64,000 nucleotides of DNA from contig NZ_CP139558.1 of the NCBI RefSeq assembly GCF_034262375.1, positions 6,634,001 to 6,698,000 of the forward strand, in the 5' to 3' direction. The stretch comes from Mucilaginibacter sabulilitoris. GTDB lineage: Bacteria; Bacteroidota; Bacteroidia; Sphingobacteriales; Sphingobacteriaceae. The notes beneath the pieces were generated by a model. That model searched no databases. It saw nothing but the letters and a program-made list of their open reading frames with translations, and had not been told where the DNA came from. How positions within the stretch are numbered: the stretch's first letter is position 1; each line of letters begins with the position of its first letter. This document shows positions 35,167 through 43,423 of the stretch, one piece after another. Both the position numbers and the translations under genes were made by a program.

Positions 35167-36801
35167 TTAATCAATACCCATACCTGGTTTTAAATCGCCC
35201 AGGGTTTTAATTTTAGATTCGAGAAACGCACCGCGGGTACGCAACAGCGCTGCCAATTCTTTAATATCAATATCCTGCACCGTTTTTTGCTGTTTTACAG
35301 CCAGATAAGCAGCAGTACCGGCAGCCTGGCCAAGAATCATAAACTGAGGTTCCATCCTAAGCGTAGAATAAGCCACGTGACTGGCTGACAAACATACCGG
35401 AACCAGCAAATTCTTCACTTCAGATTTCCTGGGTATTATAGCCCGGTAAGGAATTTGATAAGGGATATGCTTCATTCTTTCCTGTTCAGTGCGCTGTGGC
35501 CGTCCCTCATATTTTAGTAATCCTTTATCATTAACCCAGGCTTGTACCGGGTGAACATCCAGACCATAAGAGCCTAAACCAATGGCATCTGTTTTTTGCA
35601 TATCTGACACCACATCGTGTTGTGTTATAACATATACCCCAACCATGCGCCTTGCCTCTCTCACATAAAGTTCATACGGCCAATTATGATTATCTATAAA
35701 CTCATCTTTGGAAAGCCCCCAGCGATTAATGGCATCACGATAGGCTTGTGGCAGATGTTCATCGTGACCAAGGAAATACATATATCCTGCAACATAATCA
35801 ACGTGATCTTCCCATATTTGCTTCCTGCGCTGATATGATCCATCTGGATAGTCCCAGTTGCCCCCAACATAGTCGGCTGCATTGAGATCTACCTTATCAT
35901 GTGGTACCTTGCCCATTCCGGGAAACATGTGTTCCGCAGCTTGTACAGCTCCTTCTTTATTGATCAATGTTAAAGTAGTTCTTAAAAGGTCAATATATCT
36001 CCTTGTGTCGTAGTGTCCCGGTTTTGGAAACGGGACCAAATTGCCAGGGTCGTTAGTTAATGATAATCTAAAATTATATGCTTGGGTTTTGGTATCACCA
36101 GAGCCCACAGGGCCGGGCGCTTGCGTTTGTACCCGGGGCAATAGCTTACCAGCATCGTCATAGGCGCTTTGAGAACCAAAGGAATCCCTGATACCGGCCG
36201 AATACTCATTGTATACTTCTTTAGCTTCGCGACCTACAATGTAAGATACACCGGCGAAAGCCATTAAATCGCCCTCATAAGTCGCATCGATAAACACCTT
36301 CCCCGTAAATTCGTCACCGTTTTCCATAATAAGGCCGGTAATTTTTCCACCTTCTATTTTCACACCCCCTTTTTCTTTTAGTCTTTTTTGATAGTATACG
36401 GTAATGCCCGCTTCTTTGATCATTTGATTTAATACTAATTCCGCGACGTGAGGTTCCGGGAACCATCCGATAGAATCCCTGGTCATTGATTGGTAATTGT
36501 AATACTTACCCAAACGTTTGAAAAACTCCAACGGATAGCCGCCAATAACTGATCGTCGGCCAATATCAGTGGCCGCTAATCCACCTGTTACCATCCCCCC
36601 TATGTGTAATTTAGGTTCAAGTATAACAACTTTAGCCCCTTCTTTTGCAGAGGCTATTGCCGCCATTACACCAGATGCTGTACCACCGTAGATAACAACA
36701 TCGTAAGTGTTATTTTTATTTTTTTGTGGTAAGCCAACAGAAGTTTTATTTATGAAGAGTGCTATTATTAAAATTAGCAATGAACGAATAATTATTTTCA
36801 T
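35167..36801 (-). CDS. FAD-dependent oxidoreductase, exported (FAD_oxidored family), copy 1
   Basis: 544 residues with a signal peptide (hydrophobic 5-20). FAD-binding Rossmann motif DVVIYGGTASGVMAA (near 35), GGMVTGG, and later 'VNDKGLLKYEGRPQRTEQERM' and 'VPVCLSASHVAYSTLRMEPQFMILGQAAGTAAYLAVKQ', all typical of FAD_oxidored proteins found in Bacteroidota PULs. They are assumed to oxidise sugars or sugar-derived alcohols; the electron acceptor is unknown. It is a paralogue of the next gene upstream (36853-38865) with the same motif order but no C-terminal extension. The two genes are 51 nt apart, so they are co-transcribed. Confidence 0.88.
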   Translation of the reverse strand: MKIIIRSLLILIIALFINKTSVGLPQKNKNNTYDVVIYGGTASGVMAAIASAKEGAKVVILEPKLHIGGMVTGGLAATDIGRRSVIGGYPLEFFKRLGKYYNYQSMTRDSIGWFPEPHVAELVLNQMIKEAGITVYYQKRLKEKGGVKIEGGKITGLIMENGDEFTGKVFIDATYEGDLMAFAGVSYIVGREAKEVYNEYSAGIRDSFGSQSAYDDAGKLLPRVQTQAPGPVGSGDTKTQAYNFRLSLTNDPGNLVPFPKPGHYDTRRYIDLLRTTLTLINKEGAVQAAEHMFPGMGKVPHDKVDLNAADYVGGNWDYPDGSYQRRKQIWEDHVDYVAGYMYFLGHDEHLPQAYRDAINRWGLSKDEFIDNHNWPYELYVREARRMVGVYVITQHDVVSDMQKTDAIGLGSYGLDVHPVQAWVNDKGLLKYEGRPQRTEQERMKHIPYQIPYRAIIPRKSEVKNLLVPVCLSASHVAYSTLRMEPQFMILGQAAGTAAYLAVKQQKTVQDIDIKELAALLRTRGAFLESKIKTLGDLKPGMGID

Positions 36802-36852
36802 TTTTTATTTTTTAAAGTTATTATTGATAGATACATCATCGGAAAGGGGAAT

Positions 36853-38865
36853 TTATTTTGATGGGTAAAACAATACCGCATCCGCGGCAATGGCACCATC
36901 GGCATTTTTATTGGTGATGGTTACAGATGCTTTGTTTCCCTTTAGCATTTGATAGCGCCCAAGGCTAACCCATTCGCCTGAGGTTTGCCCCCTGACCATA
37001 ATTTTATCATGATTAATAACCACCTCTTTAGCCAAACTGCCATTATTTACGATACAAACCATATTTGATGACGCTTGATTTAACTTAGGAAGGACATAAG
37101 TATAAATCTCATAATATCCGGTTTGAGGAATTGTCTGGGTAAACTTTACCGCTTTGTATGCGTCGGTAACCTTATTCGAGATGTAAGCATTCGGGCCATA
37201 AAACCCGCCCTTCACCAGGGCCCAGTCTCCGGTAAGCTCAACATGCTGCTGATCGCTATTATCTACAATCATTTCCGGCAGGCTACCATCCACCAAAGGG
37301 TTTTGTTTGAGTATTTTCTGAATCTCACTAACATCGACATCCTGTACAGGAGCATTGTTGTTTACCGACAGTACAGCTGCCGTTGCCGAAGACTGTCCCA
37401 GCACCATAAATACAGGCTCCATCCGGATAGATCCGTAGCCGATATGACTTGCCGATAAACATACCGGAACCAATAAATTGGTGCATTCATTTCTTTTGGG
37501 AGTTAAGGCCCGGTAAGCAATGGGATAAGGCCCGACCCCGCCCTTCTCCACATCACCCTCATTTTTAGCCATACCATTAATTACTAACCGTTGAGTATTA
37601 TGAGAGTCCATGCCATAAGCAGCCATACCTATCCCATCGGGAACAACTTCCCGGCGCTCACAATTTGCCTGGGTCATCACATATTCACCAATCATGCGGC
37701 GTGCCTCCCGCACATACATTTGCGGGCTCCAATGATGGTTATCCTGGTATTCATCTTTGGGATATCCCCAGTTTAACAGGAAATTCCTCATAGCTGCCGG
37801 AATACGCGGATCATGTTGTATAAAGTATAATAAACCCTTATCATATAATTCGTGCATTTTTTGAATCTCCGCCCTTTTCTTGTAGCCGGCATTCGGGTAA
37901 TCCCAATTATAGCCAATCATATCGGTTGAAAAGCCGCCACCATTGTTGATGTCTGTTTTATGATTGGGCATCAGGTCAAATTTCAGGATCTCGCGGATAT
38001 CATTCGTATCGGTTAATTTAGCGATATAACGGGGAAGCAATTCATAACGAACGGGGTCATAACCCGGGGGTTTGGCAATGGTAATACGGTTAGCTGGGTC
38101 ATCCGTTAAACAGATCCGGAAATTATAAGCCTGAACGTGGTTGTCCCCCGTCCCTATTGATGCTAAAGGAGCATTGCTTATTCCCCATAGCAAACCACTT
38201 TTGGGATCGCCCGGGGTTTTATAGGGGTCCACTCCATCCGGTATCTGGTTGCCATGCTGTGGTGTTGCGGCGGGTTGTACCTGTACACCATTATAGCTTT
38301 CTCCATATACACTGGCGTCTTCGCGCCCTACTTTATAAGAAACTCCGGCTTTGGCCATTAAATCTCCTTCGTAAGAGCAATCAATAAAAACTTTTGCCCT
38401 GATGGTTTTGGCAGGCTTTAATTTGGAGTCAGAATTTTCAAGTACGATCTCCTTTATTACACGATTAACTTTTTTAGCTGAGATAATACGGTATTGATAT
38501 AAAACCGGCACATGCGCTTTGTTGATATATTGCATAAATATATTCTCCGCCACATGTGGTTCAAAAATCCATGATTCAAGCTGTCCGTAATATTTACCTG
38601 TACGGCGATAAAAGTCAAGTCCTAATCCGGTAACTGCATATTTATTACCGATATCGGTATAACCTAATCCACCGGATGACAAGCCACCCAAGTGTTTACC
38701 CGGCTCGATCAGGAGAACTGATTTACCCATCATTTTAGCGGTATAAGCAGCGGTTACGCCGCCTGATGTTCCTCCGTATACACATACATCATATGATGAT
38801 TGCGCGTTTACCTTTAGTGAAAGAAACACCATAAAGACTATGTATATTCTTAATAATTTAATCAT
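36853..38865 (-). CDS. FAD-dependent oxidoreductase with golvesin-like C-terminal domain, copy 2
   Basis: 670 residues, signal peptide ends near VNA-QSS. The first 540 residues are a FAD_oxidored domain: DVCVYGGTSGGVTAA, GGLSSGG, and 'VPVCLSASHIGYGSIRMEPVFMVLGQSSATAAVL'. The last 130 residues form a beta-rich domain ('ELTGDWALVKGGFYGPNAY', 'GYYEIYTYVLP', 'MLKGNKASVTI', ending in 'AADAVLFYPSK') that matches the golvesin/xanthan-lyase-type C-terminal domain known for carbohydrate binding. The neighbour copy lacks it. It is probably a periplasmic or surface sugar oxidase that binds polysaccharide. Gene order: 50 nt after the MFS transporter. Confidence 0.88.
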   Translation of the reverse strand: MIKLLRIYIVFMVFLSLKVNAQSSYDVCVYGGTSGGVTAAYTAKMMGKSVLLIEPGKHLGGLSSGGLGYTDIGNKYAVTGLGLDFYRRTGKYYGQLESWIFEPHVAENIFMQYINKAHVPVLYQYRIISAKKVNRVIKEIVLENSDSKLKPAKTIRAKVFIDCSYEGDLMAKAGVSYKVGREDASVYGESYNGVQVQPAATPQHGNQIPDGVDPYKTPGDPKSGLLWGISNAPLASIGTGDNHVQAYNFRICLTDDPANRITIAKPPGYDPVRYELLPRYIAKLTDTNDIREILKFDLMPNHKTDINNGGGFSTDMIGYNWDYPNAGYKKRAEIQKMHELYDKGLLYFIQHDPRIPAAMRNFLLNWGYPKDEYQDNHHWSPQMYVREARRMIGEYVMTQANCERREVVPDGIGMAAYGMDSHNTQRLVINGMAKNEGDVEKGGVGPYPIAYRALTPKRNECTNLLVPVCLSASHIGYGSIRMEPVFMVLGQSSATAAVLSVNNNAPVQDVDVSEIQKILKQNPLVDGSLPEMIVDNSDQQHVELTGDWALVKGGFYGPNAYISNKVTDAYKAVKFTQTIPQTGYYEIYTYVLPKLNQASSNMVCIVNNGSLAKEVVINHDKIMVRGQTSGEWVSLGRYQMLKGNKASVTITNKNADGAIAADAVLFYPSK

Positions 38866-38915
38866 GTTTTTGAATTTTATAAAAGGTTGATTAATTTTTT
38901 TAATTGAATGGCAGA

Positions 38916-40151
38916 TTAGATTTCCAGGTAATTGAGATCTTTATGAAAAGTCTCCTCCATTTTCCATAAGGCCAGCAACGCCAAAATAATGGTAAGTGCT
39001 CCCACTGCACCTGCCGATGCAGTAATGCCCCAGTAGCCTTTTCCCAAAAGGAACAAAGGGGTAATCACATTAACACTGCCACGTACAAAGTTGGGCACAG
39101 TAGTAGCCACGGTAGCTCGCATATTGGTGCCAAACTGCTCTGCCGAAATGGTAACAAACAGTGCCCAAAATCCAATCGAAAACCCAAGGAAAAGGCATAG
39201 GCCATAAAAAACTATAGCATCTTTTGAATTTTGCAATAAAAACAGGGCGATAAAAAGGCTGGTCAGTAATAAAAAAATCAGTACTACCTTTTTGCGGCTT
39301 TTGAAATGCTGACTTAACAGGCCACTGCTAAGATCGCCCAGAGACAGGCCGATGTAGCCGAACATTACCGCTTTGCCGGCCTGAACAGGAACCGAAATAC
39401 CGAATACTTTACCAAACTCAGGTGAGAACGTGAGCAGAACGCCAATAACGAACCAAATGGGCAGGCCGATCATGATACAACGCACATATTTCATCAGTTT
39501 AGTACCGGAAGTAAAAAGCGACAAAAAATTCCCTCTCGAAACTTTTTTCTCTTTTACGTGGCTAAACATTCCCGACTCAAATACATTAAACCGAAGTACC
39601 AAGAGCGCCAGCCCCAGGACCCCACCAATAATATAAGCGATTTTCCAGTCAAACGTATCTGCAACCAGGTATGCCAGCACAGCGCCAAGCACACCAACCG
39701 ATGCAACAATAGAAGTTCCATATCCCCTGATCTCTTTAGGAAGGATCTCGGCTACCAGGGTGATTCCCGCGCCCAGTTCTCCGGCCAGGCCAATCCCGGC
39801 AATGAACCTGAGCAGGGCATACTGATCAACATTGGCCACAAAGCCATTGGCAATATTGGCTATAGAATACAATAAGATGGAACCGAACAGCACCGTAAGG
39901 CGTCCTTTTTTATCACCGATAACACCCCATAGGATACCTCCAAGCAACATACCAGCCATTTGTACATTGATCAGAAAGATCCCTTTTTCTAACAGGAGGG
40001 TAGACGGAACGTACAATGCCTTTAAACTGGGAACCCTGACAATGCTGAACAACAGCAGATCATAGATATCAACAAAATAGCCCAGGGCAGCGACAACTAC
40101 AGGGATAGACAACAATTTTTTAAGAGAGGAGCTCTCTGGTATATATTTCAT
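38916..40151 (-). CDS. MFS transporter (sugar/aromatic-acid type)
   Basis: 411 residues, twelve transmembrane helices. Conserved MFS loop-2/3 motif 'GVIGDKKGRLTVLFGSI' near residues 76-92 and the related 'GLSLGDLSSGLLSQHFKSRKK' at the middle of the protein. The sequence 'AGIGLAGELGAGITLVAEILPKEIRGYGTSIVASVG' is as in the sugar/anion and aromatic acid:H+ symporter groups. It would take up the sugar or sugar acid freed by the PUL2 enzymes. The start is 10 nt after the SGNH hydrolase stop, so the two are translationally coupled or nearly so. Confidence 0.9.
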   Translation of the reverse strand: MKYIPESSSLKKLLSIPVVVAALGYFVDIYDLLLFSIVRVPSLKALYVPSTLLLEKGIFLINVQMAGMLLGGILWGVIGDKKGRLTVLFGSILLYSIANIANGFVANVDQYALLRFIAGIGLAGELGAGITLVAEILPKEIRGYGTSIVASVGVLGAVLAYLVADTFDWKIAYIIGGVLGLALLVLRFNVFESGMFSHVKEKKVSRGNFLSLFTSGTKLMKYVRCIMIGLPIWFVIGVLLTFSPEFGKVFGISVPVQAGKAVMFGYIGLSLGDLSSGLLSQHFKSRKKVVLIFLLLTSLFIALFLLQNSKDAIVFYGLCLFLGFSIGFWALFVTISAEQFGTNMRATVATTVPNFVRGSVNVITPLFLLGKGYWGITASAGAVGALTIILALLALWKMEETFHKDLNYLEI

Positions 40152-40161
40152 TTACGTGTTT

Positions 40162-40899
40162 TTATGATAATAACTTTTTTAAATAGGCCGGGTAGCTTTC
40201 ATGGTCTACAGAGCCGTCTCCACGGGTTATGCTATCGCCGAAACAAACAATACGACTGGCAGGCAACTGATTATACTGGATAAACTGGCTGACGGACAAT
40301 GCCAGAAAACGGTATCCGTTGGGTGTTGGATGCACACCATCGGTTTTACCGCTGTTTGCTTCATTCCTGATTAAACAGTCCTTGTCTGTTCCTATTTTCC
40401 CCACTTTTTCAAAGAGGATCCCTGCATCGAAAAAGGAAGTATTATACTTTTTGGCAACAGTTTTAATCACCTGGTTTAATTCGGTTCGCCTGCCAGACGG
40501 TCCCTGGGGTTCAAAAAATGAAGCCGGGTGACGGGTGAGTAAATAAGGTTCATAAAATGGGAGAATAGTTAACAACAGCACCTTACTGCCGGATGAGGTG
40601 ATAAGTTCAACCAGCTTACCGAGGTTTTGATGGTATTTTTCCAGCGGAACATATTTGCCATTATTCATATCATTGGTACCAATCATCAGGATGGTCAGTG
40701 TTGGATTATGGCTCAGGCAATCAGGTTGCAGCCTTGCAATCAGGTTGTTTGTATTATTGCCTGATACACCTGAGTTGAAAACTGATACATCTTCTATAAC
40801 TGTCTTGTCACCAAATGCACATAATAAGCCGGGAAAGGAAAATCCGGCAACGGTGCTTATTGTGCTGAAGAGAAATTTTTTACGATCCATTTTTACCAT
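40162..40899 (-). CDS. SGNH/GDSL hydrolase with circularly permuted catalytic blocks
   Basis: 245 residues with a short signal/anchor (about 5-28; MDRKKFLFSTIST). All SGNH catalytic residues are present but the order is rotated: block II Gly44 in FNSGVSGNN, block III Asn76 in GTNDMNN, block V Asp187 and His190 in TDGVHPTPNG, and finally block I nucleophile Ser223 in FGDSITRGDG at the C-terminus. In ordinary SGNH hydrolases block I is N-terminal. The last visible segment (ESYPAYLKKLLS) is what normally follows block I and leads to block II, so the new N-terminus starts exactly where the old chain would continue. Probably a periplasmic carbohydrate esterase. It lies between the susD/intron and the MFS gene. 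A start at Met4 is possible. Confidence 0.85.
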   Translation of the reverse strand: MVKMDRKKFLFSTISTVAGFSFPGLLCAFGDKTVIEDVSVFNSGVSGNNTNNLIARLQPDCLSHNPTLTILMIGTNDMNNGKYVPLEKYHQNLGKLVELITSSGSKVLLLTILPFYEPYLLTRHPASFFEPQGPSGRRTELNQVIKTVAKKYNTSFFDAGILFEKVGKIGTDKDCLIRNEANSGKTDGVHPTPNGYRFLALSVSQFIQYNQLPASRIVCFGDSITRGDGSVDHESYPAYLKKLLS

Positions 40900-40948
40900 A
40901 ATGTTTCTGTTTGTTTAATGATTCGGGGCGACTCATAAGGGCATGATC

Positions 40949-40983
40949 ATGGCTACCGAAACAACAATTGTCCTGGTAGCCAT
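40949..40983 (-). terminator. Hairpin between the intron and the SGNH gene
   Basis: ATGGCTACC (40949-40957) and GGTAGCCAT (40975-40983) form a 9-bp stem. Probably the original susD-downstream hairpin of PUL2, now separated from susD by the intron. Confidence 0.5.
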
Positions 40984-41014
40984 TTATTGGTTTTAGTTAC
41001 TAATATTTATTTTT

Positions 41015-41691
41015 GTCGAGTAGACCTGGGGAATTTCACCCCAAGTCCCTCATAGAACCGTGCTTGATAGTCTCCCATCACACGGCTCTTATTAACTAAT
41101 ACACCGGGGTCTGTCCTTGACTCCGCGTGTTTTGCTTTCATCCTTTGCTACCTCCTGATCGCTCAGTTTTGCGCCGGATATAGAAAGCCTGTTAATACAT
41201 CCCCTTCGCTCCATTCCCATTACAGGAACTTCATTACTAATACGGGATGTTCCGCCCCCGTGCCATCCATCGGTACTTTCCCTCTTGCCGGTGCACCGAC
41301 TTGAGGTTTTCCCTTAACATGATGGCGACAGGTTCTCGCGTTCCATACAAAAGCCTGTGTTAAGCTCGTGCCACTTATACACCGGATGCCGCAAAGCCAG
41401 TAAACAGGTTCCCGCCTTGCTTGTCCCTGGGTCGCTACTGTTACCCGGTTTTGACATCGTCTAATCCTTTCGATGCCTCATCAGTGGTTCACTTGCGTTC
41501 ACCTTCTTAACACTTACCTGACACCTTTAATGATGCCTTTTCCGCTAACGCTCACTACCAAGGCACTTAACCAAAGCAGCTTAGCGGCGGTTTGGTACCC
41601 GCTCCTGTAAGCCGATACCGAGGGGCCGTCCCTCATCTTTTATACAGCTCGCAATCAGTGGTTCTGCGAACCTCTGATTTGCTCGCGACAC
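41015..41691 (-). other. Group II intron ribozyme without an ORF
   Basis: 677 nt on the same strand as susD, directly after its stop codon. 5' end GTGTCGCGAG (41691 downwards). Domain V is clear at 41055-41088: a 34-nt stem-loop starting GAGCCGTG (AGC triad), with a GAGA tetraloop and a two-base bulge before GCACGGTTC. Domain VI follows (41016-41054), closing with GGTCTACTCGAC; the bulged A lies 7 nt from the predicted 3' end. No reverse transcriptase ORF is present. A 44-codon frame (41007-41141) with an AGGAGG 9 nt upstream of its ATG overlaps domain V and may be the remains of an intron protein start. Predicted EBS1 (41235-41240, TTAGTA) pairs with TACTGA (41692-41697) and EBS2 (41463-41468, AGGATT) with AATCCT (41701-41706). 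Intron-specific domain I boundaries are not resolved. Confidence 0.85.
41055..41088 (-). ncRNA. Group II intron domain V
   Basis: 34-nt catalytic hairpin. Reads GAGCCGTGTGATGGGAGACT then ATCAAGCACGGTTC on the minus strand; AGC triad at the base, GNRA-type loop, and the conserved bulge. This is the most diagnostic part of a group II intron. Confidence 0.9.
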
Positions 41692-43413
41692 TCAGTAGTT
41701 AGGATTTTGCTTGAAATTATCTTTATTGGTCGAGAGATCTAACTCTGCCTGCGGAATCGGAAACAAGTAGTGCTTTTCCGGGTTAAAGCTGGTGCTGGTA
41801 TTCACAATTTTGGTGTCGGTAGGAGATCTTGTCTTTTCCAGAAAATCCTCAAACTTACCTGTTCTCGTAAGATCAAACCATCGTTGAAATTCAAAACAGA
41901 GTTCCCGGGCTCGTTCCATTAATATCTCATCAATGGTAATATCTGAAGCAGTATAGTTGTTAAAACCTGGTGTTGCTGTTTCTTTTATAGGATTACCGGT
42001 AGCATCCAACCCCCTCGCCCGTTGTCGTACCAGGTTTATAGCCGCTAACCCTTCATCAGAGATCGTTCCATTCTTTTTATAGTCTGCTTCTGCAAACATG
42101 AGCAACACATCGGCAAATCTCAGCACAATAACATTGTTGGGAGCATTGGAATACAGGTACTGCGAGGTTGTATGCCATGATGCCCCCCAGCGGTATTTGG
42201 TCACCCCACAACGCCCGAGTACGATCTGGTTATAAGAATCTGGTGTAGAGGTTGTGCCCCAGATATAAGTAAGTGTAGCCGGTACATTATTAACTACATT
42301 AACCAGTGAGTCTGCCAGGTTCCAAACCCGTCGTTTATCATAATCAATGCTTTTTATAGTTGGTTTATAATATTTATAGAACTTAGGAACGTAAACCAGG
42401 TTCCCTTGCCCGATCAACGAATTGGTATAATAGGCTGGATTACCATTGATGGTGCCACTACCCACCATACCATATTCTTTTGTCCACTGGGTACCATAAG
42501 GCACCACCGTGCTGAACTGTAATTCCCAAAGCGATTCCTGATTGATATTTTTGTTCTCTATTTTAAAAACGTCACCATAAACAGGTAATAAGGTAGCACC
42601 ACTATTATCTTTTACATCTTTTAAAACTGTCCAGGCTTTAGTATATAGATCGTTTGTACTTTCAGTAATTGTTTTATAGCCGTCAACTTTTCCAACAGTT
42701 TTATTCATGGCTGTTTCTTTTGCCGAGGCCATGGTCAGATAAACTTTGCCTAATAATGCTTTTGCTGCCCAGTGGTTGGCATGGCCGTTATTGGTTTTTG
42801 CCGTAGGCAATACGCCGCTTGTTGCAAAAAGTAAATCACCAATAATAAAGTCATAAACCTCTTTGATTGATTGCCGTGGTTTTCCGTAATCAAAATCTCC
42901 GGTAACAGGCTTATCGGTTATCGGCAGCTCACCAAACGTTTGAACCAGCCGAAAATAGACATAGGCCCGCAAAAATCTTGCTTCGCCAATAATTGCATTT
43001 CTATCGGCTGTTGAAATGTTAGTGACGTTATTTGCAGCTGCGATTATACTATTTGCTCTTGCAGCAATCTCATAATGCCGTATCCAAAATTCGTCAATTG
43101 CTCCTTCGCTCGGAGAAAATGTGGACCGGTCAAAATTATATCTTACACCGGATGTGCCTTTGAACATCGCTTCATCGGTTCCTATCTCAGTCATGAACAG
43201 AGGTGTGTTGGTATAAACACCAAATAAATCCTTAACTGATGAATATATTCCCACTACACCGGCGTCTAATGATGTTTTATCTATAAAGAAGCTACTGGTT
43301 GTATATTGAGTTTCTGGTTTTTCTGCCAAAAACTTTTTACAGGAGCTGTTACTGAAAGTCAGCACGATGCAAGCCGCCGCAATTTTTATGATGTTTTTGT
43401 AATAATTTCTCAT
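41692..43413 (-). CDS. SusD/RagB family lipoprotein (PUL2)
   Basis: 573 residues. Lipobox SNSSC-KKF (mature Cys near residue 25). SusD features: 'RFLRAYVYFRLVQTFGELPITDKP', 'VLRFADVLLMFAEADYKKNG', 'LMERARELCFEFQRWFDLTRTGKFEDF', and C-terminal 'FPIPQAELDLSTNKDNFKQNPNY'. The family-signature end QNPNY is encoded CAAAATCCTAACTACTGA; the last six and an inner six bases match the predicted intron-binding sites. The protein is intact, so the intron does not damage it. Start is 10 nt after the susC stop. Binds glycans on the cell surface with SusC. Confidence 0.95.
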   Translation of the reverse strand: MRNYYKNIIKIAAACIVLTFSNSSCKKFLAEKPETQYTTSSFFIDKTSLDAGVVGIYSSVKDLFGVYTNTPLFMTEIGTDEAMFKGTSGVRYNFDRSTFSPSEGAIDEFWIRHYEIAARANSIIAAANNVTNISTADRNAIIGEARFLRAYVYFRLVQTFGELPITDKPVTGDFDYGKPRQSIKEVYDFIIGDLLFATSGVLPTAKTNNGHANHWAAKALLGKVYLTMASAKETAMNKTVGKVDGYKTITESTNDLYTKAWTVLKDVKDNSGATLLPVYGDVFKIENKNINQESLWELQFSTVVPYGTQWTKEYGMVGSGTINGNPAYYTNSLIGQGNLVYVPKFYKYYKPTIKSIDYDKRRVWNLADSLVNVVNNVPATLTYIWGTTSTPDSYNQIVLGRCGVTKYRWGASWHTTSQYLYSNAPNNVIVLRFADVLLMFAEADYKKNGTISDEGLAAINLVRQRARGLDATGNPIKETATPGFNNYTASDITIDEILMERARELCFEFQRWFDLTRTGKFEDFLEKTRSPTDTKIVNTSTSFNPEKHYLFPIPQAELDLSTNKDNFKQNPNY

Positions 43414-43423
43414 TTTTTTTTAT

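Noticed and set aside
40900..41014. Possible short gene between the intron and the SGNH hydrolase
   Set aside because: No ORF of useful length; the region holds only a hairpin and the SGNH leader.
41007..41141. 44-codon ORF with an AGGAGG upstream of ATG inside the intron
   Set aside because: It spans domains V and VI, whose sequence is set by RNA structure, and resembles no protein I know; kept only as a hint of a lost intron-encoded protein.
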